Below are positions 33,324 to 42,128 of a DNA stretch of 64,000 nt, in pieces. The stretch's first letter is position 1. Each line of letters opens with the position of its first letter. Position numbers and translations under genes: made by a program. Origin of the DNA: Agromyces sp. Leaf222 (GTDB lineage Bacteria; Actinomycetota; Actinomycetes; Actinomycetales; Microbacteriaceae); assembly GCF_001421565.1 (NCBI RefSeq), contig NZ_LMKQ01000001.1, positions 431,277-495,276 on the forward strand, in the 5' to 3' direction. The notes under the pieces are model-generated. The model saw only the letters and a program-made list of their open reading frames with translations. It was not told the DNA's origin and did not search any database.

Positions 33324-34240
33324 GAGGTGATTCCTTCGGTGGTGACTGCGGTCAGTCGGTGGTGGTGGAGGTCTGCCGGTCGAGTCGGGCGCGCAACGCC
33401 CGTCTCGAGACTCGCGAACCATGCGACGATGCGCTCGATCGAAGCGGATGCCGCGGGCTCGCCCGGTCGGTTCAGGTGCCCGTGCTCGGTGCCGGGCTCG
33501 ACGACGCACGTGGTGTCGACGCCGGCTTCGACCAGCGTGGCGGCGAACACCTCGCCCGAGACGCGGAGCTCGTCGGCCTCGCCGTTGATCATGAGCACGG
33601 GCGGGAACCCTGCGAGGTCGGATGCCGCGGCGAGGCCGGGCACGGCGAACAGCGGGGCCTCGTCGAGCGGGCCGCCGAGGTAGGTCTCGTACATGCCGCG
33701 CACGGCGGCCGGCCCGAAGCGGTCGGCCGCGGGGTTCGCGTCGAGCAGTGCGCGGAGGGCGGCGTCGGGTGCGGGCTGCACGGCGAGCAGCGTCGGATAC
33801 GCGAGGAACACGCCGGCGGGCAGCGACGCGGGTGGCGCGTCGTCGGCCTCGCCGAGCATGCGGAGCACCGCGCCGGCCACCAGGTTCGCCCCGGCGCTCG
33901 CCCCGCCGATCGTGACGCAGCCCGGGTCGATGCCGAGCTCGTCGGCGTGCTCGAGGGTCCAGCGCCAGGCGGCGAGCACGTCGTCGGATCCGGCCGGAAG
34001 GCGGCCGGAGCCGTCGGCCGCGACGAGCCGGTAGTCGACGGAGACCACGGCGATGCCGCGCGCCGCCAGCGAACGGGAGACCCATTCCGCCTCGGGCATG
34101 TCGAGGTCGCCGGCGACGAATCCTCCGCCGTGCGCCCAGACGAGCGCGGGCGTCCGGCGGCGCGCCGCGGCATCCGACGTGCTCGCGGGGTAGACCCGCA
34201 CGAGCCCGTCGGCCGCGCCGTACGCCGTCAGCTGCGACAT
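33320..34240 (-). CDS. Alpha/beta hydrolase inside the rhamnose operon
   Basis: The 306-residue protein is of the hormone-sensitive-lipase type (alpha/beta hydrolase fold 3). Visible are the oxyanion-hole motif WAHGGGFVAGD, the nucleophile elbow IGGASAGANL, the Asp in NGEADELR and the His in PGTEHGHLNR. I chose the ATG at 34240 because the frame upstream is arginine-rich noise over the rhaI gene. The start lies 4 bp after the rhaI stop, and its own stop overlaps the rhaD start by 4 nt. It has no signal peptide, so it would act inside the cell, perhaps removing acyl groups from imported rhamnosides. That role is inferred from context. Confidence 0.9.
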   Translation of the reverse strand: MSQLTAYGAADGLVRVYPASTSDAAARRRTPALVWAHGGGFVAGDLDMPEAEWVSRSLAARGIAVVSVDYRLVAADGSGRLPAGSDDVLAAWRWTLEHADELGIDPGCVTIGGASAGANLVAGAVLRMLGEADDAPPASLPAGVFLAYPTLLAVQPAPDAALRALLDANPAADRFGPAAVRGMYETYLGGPLDEAPLFAVPGLAAASDLAGFPPVLMINGEADELRVSGEVFAATLVEAGVDTTCVVEPGTEHGHLNRPGEPAASASIERIVAWFASLETGVARPTRPADLHHHRLTAVTTEGITS

Positions 34241-34244
34241 CCGC

Positions 34245-35411
34245 TCAGGCGCCCCAACCGGCCTGCACGCCGCCGACGCGGTCGGCCGCGATCTTCGCGA
34301 GGTATCCGGATGCCGCGAACGCCGCCATCGGGTCGGCGGGCAGTCCGCGCGACTCGCGCCACTCTGCGAGGGCGGGGCGCACGTCGGTGTAGAACGCGTC
34401 CATGAACACGCGGTTGGCCTCGAGCACGTCACCGCTGCGCTGGGCGGCGGCGAGGGCCGAACCGTCGACGAGGAGGGCGCGGGCGGTCATCTCCTGCACG
34501 TTCAGCACCGAGCGGATCTGGCCGGGCACCTTGTCCTCCACGTTGTGGCACTGGTCGAGCATGAACGCCACGTCGGGGTTGTTGAGGCCGCCGCCGCGGA
34601 TGACCTCGTAGAGGATGCGGAACAGCTGGAACGGGTCGGCGGCGCCCACGATGAGGTCGTCGTCGGCGTAGAAGCGCGAGTTGAAGTCGAACGAGCCGAG
34701 CTTGCCGAGGCGCAGCAGCTGCATGACGATGAACTCGATGTTCGTGCCCGGCGCGTGGTGGCCGGTGTCGAGGCAGACCATGGCCTTGTCGCCGAGGGCG
34801 GCCACCTGGGCGTAGGACGTTCCCCAGTCGGGAACGTCGGTGTGGTAGAACGCCGGCTCGAAGAACTTGTACTCGAGCACGAGGCGCTGCTCGTCGCCGA
34901 GGCGCGCGTAGATCTCCTGCAGTGACTCCTGCAGGCGGTCCTGGCGGCCGCGCAGGTCGGCCTGGCCGGGGTAGTTCGAGCCCTCGGCGAGCCAGATCTT
35001 GAGGTCGCGCGACCCCGTCGCGTGCATGATGTCGATGCACTCGAGGTGGTGGTCGATGGCCTTGCGGCGCACCGCGGCGTCTTCGTGGGTGAGGGCGCCG
35101 AACTTGTAGTCGTCGTCCTGGAACGTGTTCGAGTTGATCGTGCCGAGCTGCACGCCGAGGCCCTCGGCGTGGGCGCGCAGGTCGTCGTAGGAGTCGACCT
35201 TGTCCCACGGGATGTGCAGGGCCACCGTCGGCGCGAGGGCCGTGAACTTCTGCACCTGCGCGGCATCCGCGATCTTCTCGTAGGGGTCGCGCGGAGTGCC
35301 CGGCGTCGCGAACACCTTGAAGCGGGTGCCCGAGTTGCCGAACGCCCAGCTCGGGAGTTCGATGGCCTGCTGCTCGAGCTGGGCGAGCTGGTCTGCGGAG
35401 AAGGTGCTCAC
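34245..35411 (-). CDS. rhaI: L-rhamnose isomerase
   Basis: The 388-residue TIM-barrel enzyme belongs to the xylose isomerase-like rhamnose isomerases of the Pseudomonas stutzeri/Gram-positive type rather than E. coli RhaA. Metal-binding motifs are visible in LEYKFFEPAFYHTDVPDWG, CLDTGHHAPGTN, GSFDFNSRFYADDDL and DQCHNVEDK. It converts L-rhamnose to L-rhamnulose. The ATG overlaps the stop of the mutarotase gene by 4 nt, and the alpha/beta hydrolase follows after 4 bp. Confidence 0.95.
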   Translation of the reverse strand: MSTFSADQLAQLEQQAIELPSWAFGNSGTRFKVFATPGTPRDPYEKIADAAQVQKFTALAPTVALHIPWDKVDSYDDLRAHAEGLGVQLGTINSNTFQDDDYKFGALTHEDAAVRRKAIDHHLECIDIMHATGSRDLKIWLAEGSNYPGQADLRGRQDRLQESLQEIYARLGDEQRLVLEYKFFEPAFYHTDVPDWGTSYAQVAALGDKAMVCLDTGHHAPGTNIEFIVMQLLRLGKLGSFDFNSRFYADDDLIVGAADPFQLFRILYEVIRGGGLNNPDVAFMLDQCHNVEDKVPGQIRSVLNVQEMTARALLVDGSALAAAQRSGDVLEANRVFMDAFYTDVRPALAEWRESRGLPADPMAAFAASGYLAKIAADRVGGVQAGWGA

Positions 35412-35887
35412 GGGTGGCTGCTTTCTGCGATGGGAGGTGCGGATGCCGCGTGGTCGGCGGTGGTCTGCGTTGCGACGGATGCCGCGTGGTCGGTGTCGTC
35501 GGCGGTGACTTCGGGCTCGGGCGCGAGGGCCGCGAGCTGGTCTTCGAGGTTGAACACCTCGGTGAGGCGCGGAGCGCCCTGGTCGGGGCGGGAGCCGTCG
35601 AGCGAGACGAAGAACTCCGCCATCTCGGCCTCCCAGGCGGCGGTGCGCGGGTCGAGTTCGAGCGCGCGCTGCGAGGCCTCGTCGTCGTCGGTCTCGTAGA
35701 CGCCGATCAGCAGGCCGTCGGCGCGGAGGTAGAGCGAGTAGTCGCGGCGTCCGGAGTCCGCGATCGCGTGGAGCATCTCGGGCCAGACCGCGGCGTGGCG
35801 CTCGCGGTACTCGTCGAGGCGGGCGGGGTCGACCTGCAGTTGGAAGCAGACACGTTCCGGGGCGGTGCCCTCGGGGTGGCTCGTCAT
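35408..35887 (-). CDS. rhaM: L-rhamnose mutarotase
   Basis: The 159-residue protein has the RhaM fold signature: RVCFQLQVDPARLDEYRERHAAVWPEMLHAIADSGRRDYSLYLRADGLLIGVYE, including the catalytic His in RHAAVWPEM and the Tyr residues. It interconverts alpha- and beta-L-rhamnose. It is about 50 residues longer than usual because of an acidic, alanine-rich C-terminal tail. It is the first gene of the operon rhaM-rhaI-hydrolase-rhaD-rhaB, preceded by a leader with tandem repeats and a LacI-type operator over the promoter. Confidence 0.93.
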   Translation of the reverse strand: MTSHPEGTAPERVCFQLQVDPARLDEYRERHAAVWPEMLHAIADSGRRDYSLYLRADGLLIGVYETDDDEASQRALELDPRTAAWEAEMAEFFVSLDGSRPDQGAPRLTEVFNLEDQLAALAPEPEVTADDTDHAASVATQTTADHAASAPPIAESSHP

Positions 35888-35902
35888 CGAGCTCGCCGTC
35901 CT

Positions 35903-35961
35903 TTCTCGGTGGTGCGGTTCTCGGTGGTGCGGTTCTCTGTGGTGCGGCTCCGTGGTGCGGT
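35903..35961 (-). repeat. 15-bp tandem repeat (about 4 copies) in the rhaM leader
   Basis: TTCTCGGTGGTGCGG occurs at 35903-35917 and 35918-35932, with one change at 35933-35947 and degenerate again at 35948-35961. The array ends 15 bp before the rhaM start codon and lies wholly in the predicted untranslated leader (start site near 35983). Confidence 0.8.
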
Positions 35962-35975
35962 TTCGCGGCCCGTTA

Positions 35976-36018
35976 TGAATCGTTTCAAGACTCTACACGG
36001 AAGAACGGGAGAGTGCAA
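35976..36018 (-). promoter_or_regulatory. Promoter and LacI-type operator of the rhaM operon
   Basis: On the minus strand TTGCAC (36013-36018) and TAGAGT (35990-35995) are spaced by 17 nt. The CG-centred operator TGAATCGTTTCA (35976-35987; reverse TGAAACGATTCA) covers the expected start site. It matches the sites beside the LacI gene at 40996. Confidence 0.8.
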
Positions 36019-36090
36019 TGGGAATGCGCTTTCCAGGATCCAGCCTACGTGCGGGCACCGCCTGGCGAAAGGGGTGGCCCTGGAACGGCC

Positions 36091-36123
36091 GAGGCCCGGC
36101 GGGGTGAACCGCCGCCGGGCCTC
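36091..36123 (-). terminator. Strong hairpin after the rhamnose ABC operon
   Basis: GAGGCCCGGCGG (36091-36102) pairs perfectly with CCGCCGGGCCTC (36112-36123) around a 9-nt loop, starting 15 bp after the binding-protein stop codon. Confidence 0.75.
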
Positions 36124-36138
36124 GGGTGCGGCATCCGA

Positions 36139-37173
36139 TCAGAAGTCGAAGTCCGCGATGTTGTCGGCGTTGAACTCGAACGGGTCGCCGAGGAGCACGA
36201 CGCCGTCGGCGCCGACCTCGTAGTCGCCGAGCTTGCCGGCCTCGAACGAGTCGCCCTCTGCGCCCGTGATGTCGCCCTCGATGAGCGCCTTCGCCGCGTA
36301 GGCCGCGAGGTAGCCGAGGTCGGCCGGGTTCCACAGTGCGAACGCGGTGACGGTGCCGTCCTCGACGTACTCGCGCATCTGGTTCGGGGTGCCGAGGCCG
36401 GTCAGCGCGACCTTGCCCTTGTACTCCGACGTCGAGAGGTAGCGGGCTGCAGCCGAGATGCCGACCGTGGTGGGCGAGATGATGCCCTTGAGGTCGGGGT
36501 GGGTCTGCAGCAGCGCCGCGGTCTTGTCGAACGACGTCTGGTCGTCGTCGTCGCCGTAGACCGTCTCGACGAGCGTGATGTCGGGGTAGTCGCTCGCGAG
36601 GTACTCCTCCATCATCTCGATCCAGGCGTTCTGGTTCGTCGCGTTGGCGGATGCCGAGAGGATCGCGATCTCGCCGGCGCCCCCGATCTGGTCGGCGATC
36701 AGGTCGACCTGCACCTTGGCGATGCCCTCTGCGTCGGCCTGGTTGATGAACAGGTCGCGGCAGTCGGGGTTCGTGTCGGAGTCGAAGGTGACGACCTTCA
36801 CGCCGGCGTCGCGAGCCTCGTTCAGCGCGTCGCAGATGGCCTCGGGGTCGTTCGCCGAGACGGCGATCGCACCCACGCCCTGCTGCGTGAGGGTGTTGAT
36901 GTAGCTGACCTGCGCGTCGGGCGTCGCCTCGGCGGGGCCGACCTCGGCGAACGTGCCGTCGAACTCGCCGATGGCCTCCTTCGCGCCGGACGACGAGGTG
37001 TCGAAGTACGGGTTGCCGAGGTTCTTCGGCAGGAACGTGATCGCGAGGTTGGCGCTGTCGCCGCCCTCGCCCCCGCCCGAACCGGAGTCGCCTGCGGCGC
37101 AGCCGGTCGCGAGGAGTGCGACGCTCATCGCGACGGCGGCTACGGCCGCGACGCGGGACTTCTTGTGAAACAT
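36139..37173 (-). CDS. rhaS: Rhamnose ABC transporter substrate-binding lipoprotein
   Basis: The 344-residue protein starts with a lipoprotein signal (VALLATGCAAG) and a Gly/Ser linker, then a periplasmic-binding-protein fold of the ribose/RhaS type: ITFLPKNLGNPYFDTSSSGAKEA, QVSYINTLTQQGVGAIAVSANDPEAI, VVTFDSDTNPDCRDLFINQ and ISPTTVGISAAARYL. It captures L-rhamnose outside the membrane. It is the last gene of the ABC operon (ATPase, permease, permease, binding protein) and is preceded by an intercistronic hairpin and followed by a strong terminator. Confidence 0.93.
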   Translation of the reverse strand: MFHKKSRVAAVAAVAMSVALLATGCAAGDSGSGGGEGGDSANLAITFLPKNLGNPYFDTSSSGAKEAIGEFDGTFAEVGPAEATPDAQVSYINTLTQQGVGAIAVSANDPEAICDALNEARDAGVKVVTFDSDTNPDCRDLFINQADAEGIAKVQVDLIADQIGGAGEIAILSASANATNQNAWIEMMEEYLASDYPDITLVETVYGDDDDQTSFDKTAALLQTHPDLKGIISPTTVGISAAARYLSTSEYKGKVALTGLGTPNQMREYVEDGTVTAFALWNPADLGYLAAYAAKALIEGDITGAEGDSFEAGKLGDYEVGADGVVLLGDPFEFNADNIADFDF

Positions 37174-37198
37174 CGTTGTTTTCCCTTCATCGGTTCTG

Positions 37199-37220
37199 GT
37201 CGATGGGTGATCGCATCGAC
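37199..37220 (-). other. Intercistronic hairpin upstream of the binding-protein gene
   Basis: GTCGATG (37199-37205) pairs with CATCGAC (37214-37220) around an 8-nt loop in the 63-bp gap between the second permease and the binding protein. Such hairpins can protect the 5' end of the binding-protein mRNA and raise its level above that of the membrane components. Confidence 0.4.
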
Positions 37221-37236
37221 ACGCGTGCGCGGGCGG

Positions 37237-38295
37237 TCACCCTGCTGCGGAAGCCCTCGCGCGCGCGGTTCCCCCTGGTGCCCTGCGTTTCGTGCGCAGC
37301 CAGGCCAGGAAGCTGTTGGACACCACGGACGCCACGAGCAGCACGCCGGTGATGATGTTGATGACGTCGGAGGTGACGTTCGCCAGGCGCAGGGCGCTCG
37401 CGAGGATGCCGATCAGCAGCACGCCGGCGATGACGCCGTGGATCGCGCCCCGGCCGCCGAACACCGACACGCCGCCGAGCACGACCGCGGCGATGACCTG
37501 CAGTTCGAGGCCGGTCGCGTTGTCGCCGCGGGCGCTGCCGAAGCGGAGCGTGTAGTAGACGCCGGCGAGTGCCGCGATGGTGCCCGAGAGCACGAACAGC
37601 ACGAGCTTCGTGCGCTCGACGTGCACGCCCGAGAAGCGCGCGGCCGACTTCGACAGGCCGATCGCGTAGATGCCGCGGCCGAAGGGGGTGAAGTGCAGCA
37701 GCACCACGAACACCACGAGCAGCACGAGGAACAGCAGCAGCACGGCGGGCACGTTCGAGCCGCCGAGCTTCATCTTGGCGAGGTCGGTCCAGAAGTCGGG
37801 GAAGTCGGTCACGGCGGTCGTGCCGAGCAGGCCGACGGCGAGGCCGCGGTACAGCGCGAGCGTGCCGATCGTGACCGCGAGCGAGGGCAGGCCCACGACC
37901 GTGACGAGGAATCCGTTGAACGCGCCCGCGATGGCGCCGGCGACGAGCGCCACGACGATCGCGACCTCGAACGGCGCTCCGGCCTGGGTGAGCACGCCGA
38001 TGAGCACGCTCGACAGGCCCACGACGCTCGCGACCGAGAGGTCGATCTCGCCGGTGATCATGATGAGCGTCATCGGCAGGGCGATGAGCAGGATCGGCGT
38101 GACGTCGAGGATCAGGTAGGTCAGCGTGATCGGCTGCCCGAACCCTCGAACGCTCACCGAGGCGACCACGGCGACGATCACGAGCAGGCCGACGATGGCC
38201 ATCTCGCGGGTGAGCAGCAGGCGCTGCCAGAGCGGGCGGTCGTAGTCGCGATAGGTGCGCGCGGGGGCGGCGGTCGAGGCGGTAGCGGTGGTCAT
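37237..38295 (-). CDS. Rhamnose ABC transporter permease (RhaQ-like)
   Basis: The 352-residue protein has eight to ten hydrophobic segments and the permease motifs of the ribose/rhamnose family: ITGEIDLSVASVVGLSSVL, GLPSLAVTIGTLALYRGLA, and the EAA-like loop FGRGIYAIGLSKSAARFSGV, then VVLGGVSVFGGRGAIHGV. It shares its start with the stop of the other permease (TGATG), so the two are co-translated. The first 25 residues are Ala/Thr-rich. It forms half of the membrane channel. Confidence 0.9.
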   Translation of the reverse strand: MTTATASTAAPARTYRDYDRPLWQRLLLTREMAIVGLLVIVAVVASVSVRGFGQPITLTYLILDVTPILLIALPMTLIMITGEIDLSVASVVGLSSVLIGVLTQAGAPFEVAIVVALVAGAIAGAFNGFLVTVVGLPSLAVTIGTLALYRGLAVGLLGTTAVTDFPDFWTDLAKMKLGGSNVPAVLLLFLVLLVVFVVLLHFTPFGRGIYAIGLSKSAARFSGVHVERTKLVLFVLSGTIAALAGVYYTLRFGSARGDNATGLELQVIAAVVLGGVSVFGGRGAIHGVIAGVLLIGILASALRLANVTSDVINIITGVLLVASVVSNSFLAWLRTKRRAPGGTARARASAAG

Positions 38296-39341
38296 CAGTC
38301 GTCCTCCCTGGCCGCGATGAGCTTGCGTTTCTGGCGAACGGCCAGCACGCGGTCGAGCACGATGGCGCCGATGATGAGCACGCCGACCACGGCGCGCTGC
38401 CAGAAGTCGGGGATCCCGAGGATCGGCAGGGCGCGGTTGATGGTGAGCAGCAGCACCGCGCCGATCGCGGCGCCCCACACCGACCCGACGCCGCCGGTGA
38501 TGGCGACGCCGCCGATGACGGCCGCGCCGACCGCGTCGAGCTCCCAGCCCGATCCGGCCTGCGAGTTCACCGTTCCGTAGCGGGCCGTGTAGAGCACGCC
38601 GGCAAGGCCGGCGAGGGCACCGGACGAGACGAAGGCGATGAGCAGGCGGCGCGTGACGCGCAGGCCGTAGAGCTCGGCCGCCGAGGGGTCGGAGCCGATC
38701 GCGTAGAACTCGCGTCCGCTGCGGGTGTTCTTCATGATCCAGCCGATGACGACGAGCACGACGAGGGCGATGATCGTGAGGATCGGGATCCAGAGGATCT
38801 GCCCGGTGCCGAGGGCGAGGAAGTCCTTCGGCAGGTCCGACGCGTTGACGCGGTCGCTGCCCGTCCAGAGCACGTTGATGCCGCGGTAGGCGTAGAGGGT
38901 GCCGAGCGTGATGACCATCGCTGGCACCTTGGCGTAGGCGACGAGCGCGCCGTTGATGAGCCCGAGCAGCCCGCCGAACACGATCGCGGCGACGAACACG
39001 GCGAGGATCGGGATGCCGGGGATGTCGATGAACAGCCGCCCGGTCAGGTACGCCGACAGGCCGAGGATCGAGCCGACCGACAGGTCGACGTTGCGCGTGA
39101 TGAGCACGATCGCCTGGCCGACCGCGACGAGCACGAGGATCGACGGGGTCAGCAGCAGATCGCGCCATCCGTCTGAGCTGAAGAGGAAGTTCGGGTTCGC
39201 GACGGTCGCCGCGATCACGACGATGACGAGGGCGAGCAGGATGCCGAACTCGCGTGCCGCGCCGACGGCCTGCAGCCGCTTGGTGACGGCGGTCTTCTGG
39301 ATGGTCGGCGCGGGCGGCGGCGTCTGGGCGGGCGCGGTCAC
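38295..39341 (-). CDS. Rhamnose ABC transporter permease (RhaP-like)
   Basis: The 348-residue permease starts at the GTG at 39341, which overlaps the ATPase stop by 4 nt (GTGA). Family motifs are [62 protein letters not shown] and [17 protein letters not shown]. It pairs with the neighbouring permease to make the heterodimeric channel. Upstream extension of the frame reads arginine-rich antisense of the ATPase gene and is not real. Confidence 0.92.
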   Translation of the reverse strand: MTAPAQTPPPAPTIQKTAVTKRLQAVGAAREFGILLALVIVVIAATVANPNFLFSSDGWRDLLLTPSILVLVAVGQAIVLITRNVDLSVGSILGLSAYLTGRLFIDIPGIPILAVFVAAIVFGGLLGLINGALVAYAKVPAMVITLGTLYAYRGINVLWTGSDRVNASDLPKDFLALGTGQILWIPILTIIALVVLVVIGWIMKNTRSGREFYAIGSDPSAAELYGLRVTRRLLIAFVSSGALAGLAGVLYTARYGTVNSQAGSGWELDAVGAAVIGGVAITGGVGSVWGAAIGAVLLLTINRALPILGIPDFWQRAVVGVLIIGAIVLDRVLAVRQKRKLIAAREDD

Positions 39342-40864
39342 GAGTGGGCTCCCTGGGCGTGGGTGGCGGCGAACATGACGTTCTCGCTGGTGGCGTCGGA
39401 TCGGTCGATCTCGGCGGTGATGCGCCCCTCGCGCATGACGAGCACGCGATCGGCCATGCCGAGCACCTCCGGCAGCTCCGACGAGATCATGAGGATGCCC
39501 ATGCCCTTGCCGGCGAGCTCCGAGAGCAGGCGGTGCACCTCGGCCTTGGTGCCGACGTCGATGCCGCGCGTCGGCTCGTCGATGATGAGCACGGTCGGTT
39601 CGGTGGCGAGCCACTTGCCGAGCACGACCTTCTGCTGGTTGCCGCCCGAGAGCGTTCCGGCGATGGTGCTGAGCGCGTTCGTCTTGACCTCGAGGCGGCT
39701 GGCCCAGACCTTCGCGGCGCGGTTCTCGAAGCCGTTCGTGATGATGCCGGCCTTCGCGAGCTGGTTCCGGATGACGAGCGAGAGGTTCCGGGCGACGGAT
39801 GACTCGAGCACGAGTCCTTCCTTCCGGCGGTCCTCGGGCACGAGGGCGATGCCGGCGCCGATCGCCCGGTCGGGTCGGTTGCGCGGCAGCGCGCGGCCGC
39901 CGAGCCGGACGGAGCCGGACTCGTACGGGTCGACGCCGAAGACGGCACGGGCGACCTCGCTGCGGCCGGCGCCGACGAGGCCGGCGAGGCCGACGATCTC
40001 TCCGGCGCGCACCGAGAAGGTGATGTCGTGGAAGACGCCCGTGCGGGTCAGGCCTTCGACCTCGAGCAGCGGCTCGCCGATCTCGGCCGGCGTCTTCGGG
40101 AAGAGCTCGGTGACGTCGCGGCCGACCATCTGGCGCACCATCTCGTCGACGGTGGTCTCGGCGATGGGCGTGGTGGCGACGTAGGCGCCGTCGCGCATGA
40201 CGGTCACGGTGTCGCAGAGCGCGAAGATCTCGTCGAAGCGGTGCGAGATGAAGAGCAGGGCGCGACCCTCGTCGCGGAGGCTGCGCGCGACCGCGAACAG
40301 GCGGTCGACCTCGACGCCCGAGAGGGCGGCGGTCGGCTCGTCCATGATGAGCACGCGGGCGTCGAGCGAGACGGCCTTGGCGATCTCGATGACCTGCTGG
40401 TCGGCGATCGAGAGGCCCTCGGCCGGACGCTCGGGGTCGATGCGCACGCCGAGCCGCTGGAAGAGCTCCTCGGCCTCGCGTCGCATGGCCTTGCGGTCGA
40501 TGCGGCCGAAGCGGTGCACCGGCTGGCGGCCCATGAAGATGTTCTCGGTGACCGTCAGGTCGGGGAACAGCGTCGGCTCCTGGTAGATGACCGCGATGCC
40601 GGCGGCCTTCGACTGGGCGGTGGAGGTGAAGTCGACGTCTTCTCCGCGAAGGCGGAACTCGCCGGCGTCGCGGCGGTAGAGCCCGGCGACGATCTTCACG
40701 AGCGTCGACTTTCCGGCGCCGTTCTCGCCGACGAGCGCGTGGATGGAGCCGGACTGGAGTCGAAGGCTCCCGGAGCGGAGGGCGACCACCGGTCCGAACG
40801 ACTTGACGACTCGCGAGAGCTCAAGCATGGGCGGCGCCGGCGTCTGCGGCGTGTCCGTCTGCAC
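39338..40864 (-). CDS. Rhamnose ABC transporter ATP-binding protein (tandem ATPase)
   Basis: The 508-residue protein carries two ABC cassettes, as in RbsA-type sugar importers. The first has Walker [25 protein letters not shown] and Walker [14 protein letters not shown]; the second has the degenerate Walker [10 protein letters not shown], signature [16 protein letters not shown] and [12 protein letters not shown] chose the GTG at 40864 because GAGGAGG lies 5 nt upstream. The ATG at 40906 sits within an operator palindrome. It is the first gene of the importer operon and is divergent from the LacI regulator at 40996. Confidence 0.92.
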   Translation of the reverse strand: MQTDTPQTPAPPMLELSRVVKSFGPVVALRSGSLRLQSGSIHALVGENGAGKSTLVKIVAGLYRRDAGEFRLRGEDVDFTSTAQSKAAGIAVIYQEPTLFPDLTVTENIFMGRQPVHRFGRIDRKAMRREAEELFQRLGVRIDPERPAEGLSIADQQVIEIAKAVSLDARVLIMDEPTAALSGVEVDRLFAVARSLRDEGRALLFISHRFDEIFALCDTVTVMRDGAYVATTPIAETTVDEMVRQMVGRDVTELFPKTPAEIGEPLLEVEGLTRTGVFHDITFSVRAGEIVGLAGLVGAGRSEVARAVFGVDPYESGSVRLGGRALPRNRPDRAIGAGIALVPEDRRKEGLVLESSVARNLSLVIRNQLAKAGIITNGFENRAAKVWASRLEVKTNALSTIAGTLSGGNQQKVVLGKWLATEPTVLIIDEPTRGIDVGTKAEVHRLLSELAGKGMGILMISSELPEVLGMADRVLVMREGRITAEIDRSDATSENVMFAATHAQGAHS

Positions 40865-40892
40865 GATGGCCTCCTCATCGAGGTGAATCTGG

Positions 40893-40950
40893 ATGAATCG
40901 ATTCATGTACGATTCAGGGACACTGTATGGAACGATTCACTGGCGGTCAA
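40893..40950 (-). promoter_or_regulatory. Rhamnose importer promoter with three CG-centred operators
   Basis: On the minus strand TTGACC (40945-40950) and TACAGT (40922-40927) are 17 nt apart. ATGAATCGATTCAT (40893-40906) is a perfect palindrome; TGGAACGATTCA (40928-40939) lies in the promoter spacer; a half-matching site ATGTACGATTCA (40905-40916) covers the start site. Centres are 11 and 23 bp apart, that is about one and two helical turns. Confidence 0.85.
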
Positions 40951-40995
40951 GTTCGCCGGGTGGATGACCGGCACGACATCGGCGAGGGAGCTGGA

Positions 40996-42045
40996 ATGGC
41001 TGGGGTGCGCATCCGCGACGTCGCGCAGCGCGCCGGCGTCTCCGTGGGCACGGTGTCCAATGTGCTGAACCGTCCGGGCGACGTCTCGCCCGACTCGGTC
41101 GACCGCGTCAACCGCGCCATCGAGCAGCTCGGCTACGTGCGCAACGACGCCGCCCGCAAGCTGCGCGCCGGCGTCAGCACCACCGTCGGGTTCGTCGTGC
41201 TCGACGGCCAGAACCCGTTCTTCACCGACGTCGTGCGCGGCGCCGAAGACGAGGCCAGCAGCCACAACCTCGCGATCCTCTACGGCAACACCGACGAGGA
41301 TGTCGCGCGCGAGCGCATGTACCTCGACCTGTTCGAGGAGCAGCAGGTGCGCGGCGTGCTCATCTCGCCGTACGGCGACATCCACTCCAGGCTCGAGCGC
41401 CTGCGCGCCCGCGGCATCCCCGCCGTGCTCGTCGACCGCTTCAGCGGCGACGGGCGCTTCAGCTCGGTCTCGGTCGACAGCGTCGCGGGCGGACGCATGG
41501 CCGTCGAGCACCTCATCGGCGCGGGGCGACGGCGCATCGCGTTCGTGGGCGGGCCGTTCGAGATCCAGCAGGTCCGCGATCGCCTGGCCGGCGCGCGCGT
41601 CGCCGCCGAGAACGCCGTCTCGCCCGTCGAGATCGAGGTCGTCGCGACCGAGGCGACCACGGTCGCCGACGGCGTCGCGGCCGGCGCACGCATCCTCGCC
41701 AGGCCGCGCGGCGACCGCCCCGACGCCCTGTTCGCGGCGAACGACCTCGTCGCGCTCGGCCTCCTGCAGGCGCTCGTCGTCGACGGCCGCATGCTCGTCC
41801 CCGACGAGATCGCGATCATCGGGTTCGACGACATCCCGTTCGCGGCCGCGGCGGCCGTGCCGCTCTCGTCGATGCGCCAGCCCAGCCGCATGATCGGGCG
41901 CACCGCCCTGCGCATCCTCCTCGAGGAGACCGCGGACCCCGACCTCATCCCGCGGCAGACGGTGTTCCTGCCCGAACTCGTCGTGCGGCGGTCCACCGCG
42001 GCACCCGCCGTCTCCGCCGCGGCGCCCGGGGGCAGGGCGCGCTGA
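40996..42045 (+). CDS. LacI family regulator of the rhamnose regulon
   Basis: The 349-residue protein has an N-terminal LacI helix-turn-helix (VRIRDVAQRAGVSVGTVSNVLNRPGDVSPDSVDRVNRAI) with hinge helix NDAARKLRAG, then a periplasmic-binding-like sensor domain (VGFVVLDGQNPFFTDVVRGAEDEA ... FAANDLVALGLLQAL). The ATG at 40996 has GGGAG about 8 nt upstream. It is divergent from the rhamnose importer operon, and CG-centred operators typical of LacI proteins lie in front of both rhamnose operons, so it is very likely their repressor. Close paralogue: 51501-52523. Confidence 0.92.
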   Translation: MAGVRIRDVAQRAGVSVGTVSNVLNRPGDVSPDSVDRVNRAIEQLGYVRNDAARKLRAGVSTTVGFVVLDGQNPFFTDVVRGAEDEASSHNLAILYGNTDEDVARERMYLDLFEEQQVRGVLISPYGDIHSRLERLRARGIPAVLVDRFSGDGRFSSVSVDSVAGGRMAVEHLIGAGRRRIAFVGGPFEIQQVRDRLAGARVAAENAVSPVEIEVVATEATTVADGVAAGARILARPRGDRPDALFAANDLVALGLLQALVVDGRMLVPDEIAIIGFDDIPFAAAAAVPLSSMRQPSRMIGRTALRILLEETADPDLIPRQTVFLPELVVRRSTAAPAVSAAAPGGRAR

Positions 42046-42106
42046 CGCCGAACTCGTGCGCGGTTGTTTCGTCCCCGAAACACCGGTGAAACGAGCCGCT
42101 GGTCTG

Positions 42107-42128
42107 ATTTCTGTCAACTGACAGAAAT
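42107..42128 (+). promoter_or_regulatory. Operator palindrome upstream of the guanidine/urea operon
   Basis: ATTTCTGTCA (42107-42116) and TGACAGAAAT (42119-42128) are perfect 10-bp arms around AC. It lies directly before the GGAGG ribosome site of the first gene. The inner 20-mer matches the palindrome in front of the symporter gene (51248-51267) at 16 of 20 positions, so both are probably bound by one regulator, most simply the TetR protein at 49021-49644. Confidence 0.8.

Noticed and set aside
36013..38580. An 855-codon plus-strand frame over the rhamnose binding protein and permease genes
   Set aside because: It is the antisense shadow of well-recognised genes, with repetitive HGDDH-type composition typical of such shadows.
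40865..40906. ATG at 40906 as start of the rhamnose ATPase
   Set aside because: It lies inside the operator palindrome and downstream of the predicted start site by only a few bases with no ribosome site; the GTG at 40864 has GAGGAGG at ideal distance.
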